A stretch of DNA of 64,000 nt, from contig NC_066336.1 of NCBI RefSeq assembly GCF_022539315.1, positions 1,178,001 to 1,242,000 of the forward strand. Direction: 5' to 3'. The stretch comes from Serinus canaria. Taxonomy: Eukaryota > Chordata > Aves > Passeriformes > Fringillidae. Position numbers and translations under genes: made by a program. The notes below the pieces were generated by a model. That model was not told where the DNA came from, ran no database searches, and was given only the letters and a program-made list of their open reading frames with translations. This document shows, piece after piece, positions 1 to 10,580 of this stretch. Positions within the stretch are counted from its first letter, which is position 1; every line of letters begins with the position of its first letter.

Positions 1-247
1 CTGTCCCTGGGGCTGGAGACACCTCCATGGATGGTGCCCTGTGGCAGCCTCCTCATCCTGCCCTTTTCCCTGCATGCAGGACAGGCTCTGGCTCATCCTG
101 GCACTGTTCAAATCCAGGCTGGACACCGGGGCTGGGAGCCCCTGGCACAGTGGGAGTTGTCCCTGCCATGGCAGGGTGGCACTGGATGGCATTTAAGGTC
201 CCTTCCCACAAAAACCATTTTGGGATTCTGTGTTTCTGGGATTCTGT
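1..247 (+). mobile_element. CR1 LINE 3'-end fragment
   Basis: The sequence runs through the usual CR1 3' region (GGCACAGTGGGAGTTGTCCC, then TTTAAGGTCCCTTCCCAC) and ends in the ATTCTGTG-type tail near 245. The orientation is plus. CR1 is the dominant avian LINE and most copies are 5'-truncated, as here. Confidence 0.8.
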
Positions 248-397
248 GAATTTGTTAAGCCAGCCCCAACCTTCTGAACATCATTTCTCCTGGGTACCTC
301 CCCATAACCTTTCCCATTTCCTTTTCTATCAAAGTTCAGCCCCACTGAGGCTGGGAGGGGATGAACCAGCCTTGACTGAGCCAGAGCCCAGGGCAGA

Positions 398-1568
398 GCT
401 CAGCTTTATTTCCCAGCTCTGAATGACTCAGGATGGGGCTGAATTTTCCCTCCCAGCTCTGAATTTGCACTCCCAGCCCTGAATTTCTCAGGATGGGGCT
501 GAATTTGCCCTCCCAGCCCTGAATGACTCAGGATGGAGCTGAATTTGCACTCCCAGCCCTGAACGACTCAGGATGGGGCTGAATTTTCCCTCCCAGCTCT
601 GAATTTGCCCTCCCAGCCCTGAATGATTCAGGATGGGGCTGAATTTTCCCTCCCAGCCCTGAATGACTCAGGATGGGGCTGAATTTGCCCTCCCAGCCCT
701 GAATGACTCAGGATGGGGCTGAATTTGCCCTCCCAGCCCTGAATGATTCAGGATGGGGCTGAATTTGCACTCCCAGCCCTGAATGATTCAGGATGGGGCT
801 GAATTTGCACTCCCAGCCCTGAATGATTCAGGATGGGGCTGAATTTGCACTCCCAGCCCTGAATGATTCAGGATGGAGCTGAATTTGCACTCCCAGCCCT
901 GAATGACTCAGGATGGGGCTGAATTGCCCTCCCAGCTCTGAATTTGCACTCCCAGCCCTGAATCACTCAGGATGGAGCTGAATTGGCACTCCCAGCTCTG
1001 AATTTGCCCTCCCAGCTCTGAATGACTCAGGATGGGGCTGAATTGCCCTCCCAGCTCTGAATTTGCCCTCCCAGCCCTGAATGACTCAGGATGGAGCTGA
1101 ATTTGCCCTCCCAGCCCTGAATGATTCAGGATGGGGCTGAATTTGCCCTCCCAGCCCTGAATGATTCAGGATGGGGCTGAATTTGCCCTCCCAGCCCTGA
1201 ATGATTCAGGATGGAGCTGAATTTGCACTCCCAGCCCTGAATGATTCAGGATGGAGCTGAATTTGCACTCCCAGCCCTGAATGACTCAGGATGGGGCTGA
1301 ATTTGCACTCCCAGCTCTGAATTTGCCCTCCCAGCCCTGAATCACTCAGGATGGGGCTGAATTGCACTCCCAGCTCTGAGTTTGCACTCCCAGCCCTGAA
1401 TGACTCAGGATGGGGCTGAATTTTCCCTCCCAGCCCTGAGTGACTCAGGATGGGGCTGAATTGCCCTCCCAGCTCTGAATTTGCCCTCCCAGCCCTGAAT
1501 CACTCAGGATGGAGCTGAATTTGCCCTCCCAGCCCTGAATGACTCAGGATGGAGCTGAATTTGCACTC
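398..1568. repeat. 40-bp minisatellite with 20-bp half units
   Basis: About 28 units of GAATGACTCAGGATGGGGCT plus GAATTTGCCCTCCCAGCCCT (40 bp) stand head to tail. In places the second half is doubled, giving 60-bp steps. Units differ at a few fixed positions (GACT/GATT, GGGG/GGAG, GCCC/GCAC), and the variants cluster locally, which suggests spread by unequal exchange. The array lies about 0.5 kb upstream of the exon at 2046 and is probably intronic. Confidence 0.95.
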
Positions 1569-1836
1569 AGGGTCTGATTTTAGGAGAAGCAGAAGCCCCA
1601 TCCCCAGCCAGGCTCCTGTGCCTGCTCTTTGTGTCTCTGGAAATGGATCATTCCACGTGCAAAGAAAACTCTGCAGTTCTGCTCCTCCAGAATGATTTGC
1701 TTGCTGAAGAGAAGAGGAGAGCACAGGGAAAAAAATGCCTAAAAGATAAAGATAAAGCCAAAATGGTGACAGAGGGGTTGAGAAAATGAGGGAAAGGGCA
1801 AGCAGGGAAAATCCCTGAAGTGTGGATGGGAGCAAG

Positions 1837-1966
1837 GAATAAAATCCCTGATTTGGGAATGTGGAATAAAATCCCTGATTTGAGAGCATGGAAAAAACTC
1901 CCTAGTTTGGGAATGAGGAAAAAACTCCCTGATTTGGGAACGAGGAATAAACTCCCTGATTTTTGG
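1837..1966. repeat. 27-bp minisatellite, about five units
   Basis: The unit is AATAAAATCCCTGATTTGGG plus a variable tail of about 7 bp. Because 27 is a multiple of three, one frame reads a 9-residue repeat (N/K-K-I/L-P-D-L-G...). No start context or gene context supports translation. Confidence 0.9.
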
Positions 1967-2045
1967 AGAGGCTGTGAGTGTCTGTGGTACAGCGACTCCC
2001 ATCCCAAGCTGCCTCATCTCACAAATCTCTTCTCTCCCACCCCAG

Positions 2046-2117
2046 GCACCCTTTTCCTATGAACACCTGAGTCTCCTCCGCCTCTCAGAGGATGCACCTG
2101 TAGCAGCTTTCCCACAG
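2046..2117 (+). CDS. Internal coding exon of an unidentified gene (24 codons)
   Basis: This 72-bp segment has textbook splice sites. A pyrimidine tract ending CTCCCACCCCAG lies just before 2046, and CCCACAG|GTAAGAG lies at 2111-2124. The frame beginning at 2046 (GCA CCC TTT...) is open for all 24 codons, while the other two frames contain stops. The exon is phase 0 at both ends, so it could be skipped without a frame change. The peptide begins APFSYEHLSLLRLSED and is mixed in composition, unlike repeat translations. It sits between the 27-bp array (ends 1966) and the array at 2172. I do not recognise the protein. The case rests on splice signals and frame only, and other exons of the gene are not placed. 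Confidence 0.55.
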
Positions 2118-2171
2118 GTAAGAGCTCAGCCGTGGCCCCAGGGCCTGCTCCAGGGGATTTGGGGCTGGGGG

Positions 2172-2476
2172 GACCACAAACCCTGTGCCCTCAGGGCTTT
2201 GTGGTGTGGGGTCCCAGACCCTGTGCCCTCAGGGATTTGTGGTGTGGAGATCACAGATCCTGTGCCCTCAGGGCTTTGTGGTGTGGGGATAACACTCCTC
2301 ATGCCCTCAGGGCTTTGGGGTCAAGCCCAAACCTGGTTTTGTGATGGGTTCTTTGCTTTCTGTGGGGTTCAGGGCTTTGGGGGTGTGGGGATAACGCTCC
2401 TCATGCCCTCAGGGCTTTGGGGTCAAGCCCAGGTCTGGTTTTCTGATGGTTTCTTTGCTTTCTGTGAGGTTCCTGT
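2172..2476. repeat. Short compound tandem repeat (40-bp and ~115-bp units)
   Basis: Three to four units of about 40 bp (CCCTGTGCCCTCAGGGCTTT then GTGGTGTGGGG...) pass into two copies of a ~115-bp unit that contains GGTCAAGCCCA and TTCTTTGCTTTCTGTG. The array begins about 55 bp after the donor site of the exon at 2046-2117, so it lies in the following intron if that exon is real. Confidence 0.85.
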
Positions 2477-3289
2477 GGGTTTTGTGCCCCTCTGAGGTGA
2501 CACAGCCCCAGGGGATTGCAGTTCCTGGAGCAGGCATTGGTGGCTGAGCATTAAAAGATGTTTTGAGGAGTAAGGACTGGTCCAGATTTGGTTTTTCCCT
2601 TTGTTTCTGCTGACAGAGGGCTTTGCTTTGGCTGGTAGGTGATCCCATCCAGGTGATTTTCTGATCCCAGCAGCCAGTGGTTTGCAGGGTGAGGGTGGAG
2701 TTGAAAATGTCAAATATTGAGAAACAGAAGCTGCTGCCGGGTCTCTCCCCCCAGACATGACCAGCAGCTCCCAAATCCCACCTCCCCTGCAGCTCCACCT
2801 TTTCCCCTGGCAAACTTCATTAAATCTCTTCATTTGCTGCTGAAGTTTTGCCCTCCTGGGGGATGCTGCCTGCCCAGCTTTGGGGGAAGATTGTGGGAAT
2901 CACTTGGTGCTGGTGGAGCTCTTGGAAAGCCGGGTGCTGCTGGGCACGCGCCTGATCTGCCCCAGGACATTTTAGGGACCCAGTTCCAGCTCTGGCACCG
3001 GTGCTGGGTGGATTTGAAGGCCTGGGAATCACTTGGTTGATGTGAGCCAGCTGGGAAAATGGGCCTGGAGTGGAAAATGAGCTCGTTTGGAGCTTTCTGC
3101 ACAGGGATCGCCCTCCCCTGGCCGCAGCCAGGCTGCGGGGCGTTGTCCCGGGTGAAATGTGTGACAAGGATGGAGAACTGGGGATGGGCCAGGCTGGGGC
3201 AGCTGCTGCTGGCCCTGCAGAGGGCACAGCTGGTTTAGGCAGGGCTTGAGGGTGATCAGGGCTGAGCGCTAATTGCAGGGGACAGGTTG
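2477..3289. other. Unique sequence, no feature assigned
   Basis: I see no repeat and no gene with support here. A good splice-acceptor-like tract ends at GTCTCTCCCCCCAG near 2753, but no donor follows in a useful distance, so no exon is called. Confidence 0.5.
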
Positions 3290-3600
3290 TGCTCCCCGGG
3301 AGCAGCAGGGACAGCTCCGAGCCGCCCCCAGCCGCGCTTAGAGCGGATTATCCCCCGACCTTTCCATTCCCGGGTGTTCCTGCAGTGTCCCTTCAGCCCG
3401 GCCTGCCTCCTGCCCTCCCCTCCCGGCGGCAGAGGGACAATAAACCCACAATAAACCCAATAAATTCATCTGCTGTGTCGTCTGGCCGCCCCACACCCTC
3501 CCTCCCCGCGCCGTCCTTTTTGGCAATCTGTCATTCCGAATTCTGGTGCGGGGCCAGGAGCTGAGGAAAAACTCCTCGGGCGGCTGGAGAGCGACACAAC

Positions 3601-3672
3601 GGGGTCTAAACGGGGTTTGAATGGGGTTTAAATGGGGTTTGAATGGGGTTTGAATGGGGTTTGAATGGGGTT
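3601..3672. repeat. 11-bp tandem repeat
   Basis: About six copies of AATGGGGTTTG with one or two substitutions (TTTAA for TTTGA) lie inside the CpG-rich segment. Confidence 0.9.
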
Positions 3673-3898
3673 TAGCGTGTTTGTAAACTGCGCGGAGCGG
3701 GGCCCGCCCAGACGGAGCCGGTGAGAGCAGAATTAATTCCCCGAGCGGAGATGCTGCGCAGCGGGCAGGGAAAAGGGGAAACATCCCCCGTGCTGTGGTC
3801 CCCGTCAGCTCCGGGCTGTCACCGAGGCCACCGAGCACTGGGCTGGCCCTTCCCGGAGTGGGGGAGATGAGCAGGGACAGCTGGAGGGGCTGGGAGGG

Positions 3899-3943
3899 CG
3901 GGGATGCTCCGGGGATGCTCCGGGGATGCTCCGGGGATGCTCC
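3899..3943. repeat. 11-bp tandem repeat
   Basis: Four perfect copies of GGGGATGCTCC stand in a row. They are unrelated in sequence to the 11-bp array 230 bases upstream. Confidence 0.9.
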
Positions 3944-3960
3944 GGTTCGGTGTCAGCTCG

Positions 3961-4654
3961 CCTTGGAGATCAGCTCGCAGGGAAGGAAGATCACTGAAGG
4001 GAATGAAAGCTTCTGGCCTGTCAAAATAGCCCCGTTTCTCTCGAATTCACACAGCTTGTTCCTGGTGGGGAAAAAAAAACCAACCAAAAATAGTTCAGTG
4101 GTTTCTTTGCAAGGGGAATTTTAAAGAATCCTTTACTGAGGAGGGAACAACAGGGAAGGGGCAAAAAGCTGTAGCTGGAGGACATGGATTGGATGATCCC
4201 AGGTCATTCATTTTGGTGAAAAACCTGAATTTCCAGGGATTTCTCACTCTGCTGCTGAGAGCTGTGAGGGGAGCGGGGCTGACACCATGAGATCACTGAT
4301 TACACCCACAGGAGCTCTTCCGGAGGGGAAATCAGAGAAAAAAAACCCTGAAATGAAGCCCTTGGTGTGAGCCGAGGCAGCCTGCGGGGCCGGGCTGCTC
4401 CTCGGGGCGGCTGCAGCCCCTCCCTGCCCTCGGCACCCGGAGAGCAGCAATTGGCACCGCGGCTCCCAGCTCCATCCCACCCCTCGCTGGGATTGCATTT
4501 GATTAAATTTTGGAAGCAGAGTAGGGGAGATGAAATGTAAGCAAAGGTTGGGAAGGGGGAGGAGGGGCTGTGCCACACGGCTGCCTCCAGCCCTGGTGGC
4601 CTTTGGTGCTGAGGGGTGCTCAGGTTATCCACAGGTAACTGCAGGTGATGGATT
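3961..4654. other. Unique sequence, no feature assigned
   Basis: Moderately GC-rich single-copy DNA. I find no exon with both splice sites, no promoter and no repeat that I can support. Confidence 0.5.
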
Positions 4655-4715
4655 AGAGACTCCCAGAATATCCAGAGTGGGAAGGGACCCACAGGTGTGA
4701 GAAATGATCCTCACT
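4655..4715 (-). mobile_element. Very short CR1 3'-end fragment
   Basis: GAATATCCAGAGTGGGAAGG followed by GACCCACAGG resembles the reverse complement of the CR1 3' terminus. The match is short and diverged. Confidence 0.4.
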
Positions 4716-5236
4716 TCCAAAAATGTAAAAGGTCGATTAAAACCTTATCAAAAACACAGCAGCAGAGTGAGTAGAGGAGATATCACAGCACCAGGAGCAG
4801 AAGATTTTCCCCACCCTGTGCTCACCCACACCAGGGAGGTTTCCCCTTTTAACCCTTTGGCTCCCCCACAGTTCTGTCCATCGACTCCTCCTTCCCTGCC
4901 CAGGGGTGGAGATCACTGCCTGGCACCTTGACTGGGGGGCAGCATTGCCATGGTAACGAGTGACCCTCCCCAATGTCCCAAACCCAGGGCACCCCTGAGA
5001 GCAGCACAAGGGGGTAAAACACAGCTATAAATCTATAAAACTGCTCCTGACACATATCCAGGATATTTGCCTTTTAATTGTGAGAGTCAGCCATGGCACT
5101 GCTCCTCTGTCACACAGGATCACCCAATGCAGCCCCTGGCCCTGACCAGACCCCCCACCAACCCCACCCTGGCCATCCCTGCAGCGCTGCCCAAATTTCT
5201 CCCCCACCCTTCATCTCCCCCATCCCTCACTCTCAC
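4716..5236. other. Unique sequence, no feature assigned
   Basis: I see nothing beyond short C-rich tracts. No supported exon or repeat. Confidence 0.5.
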
Positions 5237-5480
5237 AGAATCATGGAATGGGCTGAGCTGGAAGGGACCCACAGGGATGATCAATCCTAAAGCCAAACCC
5301 TGCCCAGAGCCCCACCAAGCCCAGCCTGGGCATCCCTGGAGCTCTGGCAGCCTCGGGGCCGTGCCCATTCCCTGGGCAGCCTGGGCAGTGCCAGCACCCT
5401 CTGGGGGAAGAGCCTTGCCCTGATCTCCAGCCTGAGCTGCCCTGGCCCAGCCCCAGCCGTGCCCTGGCTGCTGTCCCTGT
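5237..5480 (-). mobile_element. CR1 LINE fragment
   Basis: The plus strand reads CACAGAATCATGGAATGGGC then TGGAAGGGACCCACAGGGAT, the reverse complement of a CR1 3' end. It continues through CTGGGGGAAGAGCCTTGCCC and GATCTCCAGCCTGAGCTGCC, a region well inside the CR1 3' UTR/ORF2 end. Confidence 0.75.
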
Positions 5481-6608
5481 CCCAGAGCAGGGATGGGAGC
5501 TGCCCCTCGGGAGGAGCTGCAGATCCCTGAGCTCTGCCCTCAGTGTGCCCTGCTCCAGCTCACACCCCCTCACACACCTGGTTTCACTCCAGCCAGGGAG
5601 GTTCTGCTTTCCTTACCCAGTCTCTGGGATTTTACTGACCCCTCCCTGTCTCCTGCAACCTGGGCACTTCTGGCCACGAATTCCCTGATCCCATTGGAAG
5701 TGAAAATGAAATTTCTTTTCCTTTTCCCCCATTTCTTTGCTAGCAAAATATCATGCTCAATCCAGCCCTGCCTATTTCTCCAAGATAAAGGGTTGTCAGC
5801 TCTGTATTTACTGCCTTCAAACCGATTTGGGGTCTGCTGGGATGGAAATTGAAGTCGCTGCTCACATGTTGCACCTCGGCCCTTCCTCTGCTCCCAGAGC
5901 TCTTCCTCTCTGCTTGGAAGGTCTGGCACAGCTTAACCCTGCTGGGCTTTCCAGGAAAAGCCGAGTTTTTGGAAAACTGGGGTGTGGGGTGTGTGCAAAC
6001 AGCCCTCACAAGGGCTGCAGCACAGCCCTGGTTTTTTTGGGAATGCTGTTTTGCCTGCTGGATCTCCAGCATCCCACACGAGCTCTCTTCCCTCCTGGCA
6101 GCTCGGGGAATAAAATCCATGCTAATTTTAGCTCTCCTCCAAGGTGGATATCTGAGGTTTGGGCACCATCAATGCCTTATTCATAAACCTGCAAACACTG
6201 TGAAAAGCCAGGGGGGGACGAGGGGCGGCGAAGGTCCCGCCCTGAACGTGTCTGATCCCCCAGCAGCTGCAGCTCTGCCTCGCTGGGAGAACAAGCCAGG
6301 GCTGTTCCTGCAGCAGCCAGGAAAGGGCTCTGTGTTTGTCTTTAGGGCCCTGGCGGTGGGTGCAGTGTGTGCAGGTGGCACATGAAAACCTGCCATCCTT
6401 TCTTGCCCTGTTTTTCCTGGACTGGCCTGAGCTCCCTGGGAGAGCTCTGAAAATTTCCTCGCGGCCAACTCTGGATGTTGGAGCCTTCGGGTGATGGTTG
6501 GTGAAACCTGGGGGGTTTCTCCCCTGCGCTTTTTGGACAGAGTTTAGCCCAGAATACACATTTTTTTTAGAGCAGGTTGGTGGCTTCTGCCACTTGGAGT
6601 CTGTGGGG
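5481..6608. other. Unique sequence, no feature assigned
   Basis: Open frames occur on both strands (119-178 codons), but none has convincing paired splice sites or initiation context. Two acceptor-like tracts near 6070 and 6101 lack good donors. Confidence 0.45.
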
Positions 6609-7165
6609 CGTTGAGATTTGGGATCGCTGGGATTTAGAATCATTGGGATTTGGGATCAGTGGAATTTGGAATCATTGGGATTTGAGATCATTGGGATTTG
6701 GAATCATTGGGATTTGGCATCCTTGGCATTTGGGATCCTTGGGATTTGGGATCCTTGGGATTTGGCATCCTTGGCATTTGGGATCATTGGGATTTGGGAC
6801 CCTTGAGATTTGGGATAATTGGGATTTGGGACCCTTGGCATTTGGGATCATTGGGATTTGGGATCCTTGGGATTTGAGATCATTGAGATTTGGCATCCTT
6901 GGCATTTGGGATCATTGGGATTTGGCATCCTTGGCATTTGGGATCATTGGGATTTGGCATCCTTGGCATTTGGGATCATTGGGATTTGGCATCCTTGGCA
7001 TTTGAGATCACTGGGATTTGGGATCCTTGGGATTTGGCATCCTTGGCATTTGGGATCATTGGGATTTGGGATCCTGGGGATTTGGCATCCTTGGCATTTG
7101 GGATCATTGGGATTTGGCATCCTTGGCATTTGGAATCATTGGGATTTGGGATCACTGGGATTTCT
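6609..7165. repeat. 16-bp minisatellite with higher-order pattern
   Basis: About 35 units of GGGATTTGGGATCATT stand in tandem. Types ending CATCATT, CATCCTT and GGCATCCTT alternate, so many stretches repeat at 32 or 48 bp. Since 48 is a multiple of three, all frames are open for long runs and read 16-residue repeats rich in G, I, W, H and L. These frames are by-products of the array. Confidence 0.95.
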
Positions 7166-7455
7166 CACTGGATAAGAGAGCAATAAAATTGATTAGGTGG
7201 GGATGAGCCCTCTTCCAGCAGGGAGCTGGGTGGAGGTCCAGGATCTGGGTGTGGCAGCTCTGAGCTTCCCCTGTGACCTTCCCCTCTGCTCTGCACCCCC
7301 ACAAAATTCCTCCTGTGGCTGTGGCACTCGGGGACACGGTTTGGTGGCATTGGGTTGATGGCTGGCCTTGGTCTTGTCCAGCCTTGGTGATCCTGGGATT
7401 GCCTGGGCTCTGGCTGAAGGAGGGCCCGTTCACCTCCAGCCTTCCTCTTCCTCCA

Positions 7456-7705
7456 ACACGAGAAATGGGGGAAAATGGGGAAAACTCAGAACTGGCTCCC
7501 AATCCCACAGCTCTTGGTGTGTTCCCAAAGCGAGAAATGGGGGAACACCTTCTCAGAGTCCCAAATCTCACAGTTGATGGTGAATTCCCAAAGTGAGAAA
7601 TGGGGGAACAATGGGAAAAACTCGGATGAGAACCTCATCCCACAGCTGTGGGGATCTTCCCAAAAGGAAAAGTGGGGGAGCACCTTGAGAGTCCTCAATC
7701 CCACA
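7456..7705. repeat. ~75-bp tandem repeat, about three and a half units
   Basis: The unit contains CCCAAAGCGAGAAATGGGGG, a GGAA(AA)ACTC or CACCTT block, then CCCAATCCCACAGCT. Units differ by small indels. Confidence 0.85.
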
Positions 7706-7790
7706 GAGAGCTGCCCAGCTCTGACAGGGAGGGACAGAACACACCTGAGGTAAATCGTGCATTTCCAACCCAGGACACTTCTGCACAGGG
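7706..7790 (-). mobile_element. End fragment of the ~630-bp LTR-like family
   Basis: AGAGCTGCCCAGCTCTGACA followed by GGGAGGGACAGAACACAC matches the end of the copy at 15468. ATTTCCAACCCAGGACACTT matches sequence beyond the copy at 55920. This small fragment therefore joins flanks seen separately at two full copies. Confidence 0.5.
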
Positions 7791-8689
7791 AATCCAGAGC
7801 CTTGGCTGGTATCTGTGAATGTGCCAGGGCTGGGGAGGGTTGGGAAAAGCAGAGAGCTAAAATCCCTTCTCTTGGTGGCCCCGACTGTGCCCAGGCTCTG
7901 AGGTCACAGAGATAAAATGAGGGAGCTGTTGTGGTTTTTACATTCAGAGTTACGAAATTCCTGTTTGAATGGACTGAAACTCTGGGCAGGTGCAAGGGAA
8001 CGAGGCTCAAACTGGGTGTGAGACCTGGATGGAGCCCAGTGAGGAGAAAAGATGTTGGATTTGAATTCTCAGCTCCTGGAACCAAACCATGGCAGGTCGT
8101 GGTGCTGGGAAAGGAGGCAGAAAAAAGTGAACTCCAGGTTCTGTTTGCACTGAAATATTTTTGGGCATGTTTGGGTTCTTTGCTGTGGCAACCAGAGGGG
8201 TTTTATTTTTAGAATTTCTCCCAAGATGCTCCTCCATGTCTCACTGAGCTGCTTGGGAAGCGAAGCTGTCCCAGGGGATTTTGGGTTGAAATGAGCATTA
8301 ATTCTGAAAAATTCCAAAAGATTTTGTTCTTCAGAACTGAGGAGATCCTGTGTGAAATCCTTCTGGCTGTGTCTCCAGCCTGGACCTCCTGCTGGGCATT
8401 CCCAAATTCCCACTTTTAGGAATGGAAAGGCTCTGCTTTCATTTGGGAAGCCCTGACTACAGAATCAAACCAGGGATAGATATTATGGCAGTTTGGCTTA
8501 GCACTTCCACAGAGGAATCCCAAAATATCCATTGGCATTTGCAGCCCCAGCGTTCCTGGCCCCGAGCCAGGGAAGGGCCTCCAAGCCTAACCCAGCCAAG
8601 ATCAGATCCCTGTTTTCCTGGGGAGTTCCATCAGGGAGGGGAGCAGGGCTTGGTTGGGATTTGGGGGTAATTCTATGGCAAAAGTTGTT
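7791..8689. other. Unique sequence, no feature assigned
   Basis: I see no repeat and no exon with two good splice sites. Confidence 0.5.
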
Positions 8690-8870
8690 CATGGAGTCCT
8701 GGAATGGTTTGGGTTGGAAGGGGCCTTAAATCCCATCCCATTCCATGGGCAGGGGCTATCCCAGGGTTCTGCAACCTGGCCTTGGGCACTCCCAGGGATC
8801 CAGGGGCAGCCACAGCTGCTCTGGGAATTCCAGCCCCTCACAGGGAAGGATTTCAGCTCAAAATCATCCA
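8690..8870 (-). mobile_element. CR1 LINE 3'-end fragment
   Basis: GGAATGGTTTGGGTTGGAAG starts the reverse complement of a CR1 3' end. GGCCTTGGGCACTCCCAGGG and CAGCCACAGCTGCTCTGGGA follow in the expected order. Confidence 0.85.
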
Positions 8871-9104
8871 GGATTTCCTAAGCTGCCACTGGGATATTTC
8901 TACTTTCCAGTTTCCAAACAAAAAGAATTTGGGGTATTCAGACTGGAGCATTTCTTCCTTTGGGAAGTGTTGTTGTGCTCCATAAGGCCCAGATCCCAAA
9001 AGAACAAAAGCAATCCCAAAAGATCCCCAAGCAGATCCAGCAGGGAAGGGGAACCTCCTTTTCCAAATGTCATCTTTCAGATTTTATTGTCTTTTATCCT
9101 GTCC

Positions 9105-9736
9105 TGGTGTGAACAGCCAGGTGTCTGCTGAGGAGGGCAGGAGCCTCCATGAAATGGAAAATGCAAACCCCCTCCCTCTGAAATATTGTAAATTTTGAAA
9201 TTAAAAAGCTCTCAGGCAAAGATATGGGAATGGGAATAACAGTTCTGTACTGGGAAATGAAAAATCCAAATGCAAGAGTGCAACCAAGCCCTGGCAGAGT
9301 GAGAGCAGGCCCTGGCACGCTGTGGCTCAGGGTGGGGGCACAGTCCCATGCCAGGGGGGCTCAGCCCTCCTGCAGTGCCAGCTGTGGCTCTGCTGGAGCA
9401 GGGATCCTGCACAAGGGGGGAGTTTTCCTCTGCAGCTCCAGGGCTGCTGGAGATGGGCCTGCTCTCCCTCTGGGAATGCAGGGCAGCAGAAAGCTGCTCC
9501 TCTGGGAATGCAGGGGGCAAAGGCTGCTGGGCTGTTCCAGGGCAGATTGGATCCAGGCAGGAATGCTTGGCTCCTCCCCTGGGCGCAGCATCTCCCCATG
9601 GGATGCTGGAATTGGATCAGCCCTGCAGGGACACTCAGTGGCCATGGACAGCAGAGATCTCCTGGAGGGAGGGTTGGCTGTGGCAGAGAGAAAGAAACCT
9701 GCCCCAGGGACAGCAGAGAGCTGCCCAGCTCTGACA
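9105..9736 (-). mobile_element. LTR-like repeat, copy 1 of a near-identical family
   Basis: This ~632-bp block recurs almost unchanged at 15468 and 55920 and in diverged form at 27916. On the minus strand it begins TGTCAGAGCTGGGCAGCTCT and ends CTGGCTGTTCACACCA, a TG...CA pattern as in retroviral LTRs. In the family the region AATAAAGAACTGTTATTCC carries a polyadenylation hexamer; in this copy it has decayed. No internal retroviral genes adjoin and I see no target-site duplication, so true ends are uncertain. The 187- to 224-codon open frames inside are not genes. Confidence 0.6.
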
Positions 9737-10094
9737 GATTGCACACAGAGCACAGCCCCAGCCACAAACCCATCCATAATCCCTTAAACACACTGCCATG
9801 GATTGGGAAAATCCACTGGGAAATCCAACAAGAGCCCTTTCTCCACAGCCCGCTCAGGAACACTTTGTGTTTTGGGATATCTTGTTCCTCTCTTGGAATT
9901 TTTTCCAGGCTGCTCTGCAAAGTGTTTCCAGGTGCACGTGGACAAGGCAATTCTCTGTCTGCCCATGCTTTGGTCAAGGGCTCTATTATTCTTTGAGAAT
10001 TTTAGAAAAAACAGAATTAAAATGTGCAGAGGAGCATCCACAGATGGTCAGGATTGTAGGAAAAGGTTTCCTTCTCTCCTTACATTGATGAGTT
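9737..10094. other. Unique sequence, no feature assigned
   Basis: The first ~30 bases (GATTGCACACAGAG...) match the flank of the copy at 55920 and may belong to the LTR-like element. The rest shows no recognisable feature. Confidence 0.45.
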
Positions 10095-10151
10095 ATAGAA
10101 TCACAGCATGGTTTGTGATTAAAATCCATCTCATTCCAACCTCCCACTGGC
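10095..10151 (-). mobile_element. CR1-like 3' terminus adjoining a 60-bp array
   Basis: ATAGAATCACAGCATGGTTT and TCATTCCAACCTCC resemble the reverse complement of a CR1 3' end. The 60-bp array starts directly after it. Confidence 0.5.
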
Positions 10152-10580
10152 TGGAAATCCCTAAAGAACACCAAATTCCAAACCCCAGGGGTTTGATAGA
10201 CCAGAGAGGTTTGGAAAAACTTAAAAGTCACCAAATTCCAAACCCCAATGGTTTGATAGACCAGAGAGGTTTGGAACACCTTAAAAATCATCAAATTCCA
10301 AACCCCAGGGGTTGGATATCTCAGAGAGGTTTGGAAAAGCTTAAAAATCATCAAATTCCAAACCCCAGAGGTTGGATATTTCAGAGATGTTTGGAAAACC
10401 TTAAAAGTCATCAAATTCCAAACCCCAATGGTTTGATGGACCAGAAAGGTTTGGAACACCTTAAAAATCATCAAATTCCCAACCCCAGGGGTTGGATATC
10501 TCAGAGAGGTTTGGAAAAACTTAAAAATCATCAAATTCCCGGCCCCAGGGGTTGGATATTCCAGAGAGGCTTCAAATCCA
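10152..10580. repeat. 60-bp minisatellite, about seven units
   Basis: The period is exactly 60 bp, e.g. CATCAAATTCCAAACCCCAG then GGGTTGGATATCTCAGAGAG then GTTTGGAAAAGCTTAAAAAT. Substitutions are few and there are no indels. The frame is therefore kept and both strands stay open, giving 20-residue repeats (NHQIPNPRGW...). A related unit occurs at 12702-12800 after another CR1 3' end, so the unit may derive from CR1-flanking sequence. Confidence 0.95.

Larger units (their letters stand above)
3290..3960. other. CpG-rich unique segment with two short 11-bp arrays
   Basis: CpG is locally frequent (GCGGGGCCCGCCC, CCCGCGCCGTCC and others), unlike the flanks. Three AATAAA hexamers lie within 26 bases at 3439-3464, which could be homeobox-type sites or chance rather than polyadenylation signals. 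The segment could be a small CpG island or conserved non-coding DNA. No transcript structure is visible. Confidence 0.35.

Noticed and set aside
6577..7206. Overlapping long open frames of W/H/G/I-rich repeats
   Set aside because: All frames of the 16-bp array are open because the unit lacks stops. No initiation, splice or composition evidence for protein.
9224..9996. Frames of 187 to 224 codons in the LTR-like repeat (also at 15588 and 55940)
   Set aside because: They overlap on both strands inside a mobile repeat, have no retroviral gene motifs, and recur only because the repeat does.
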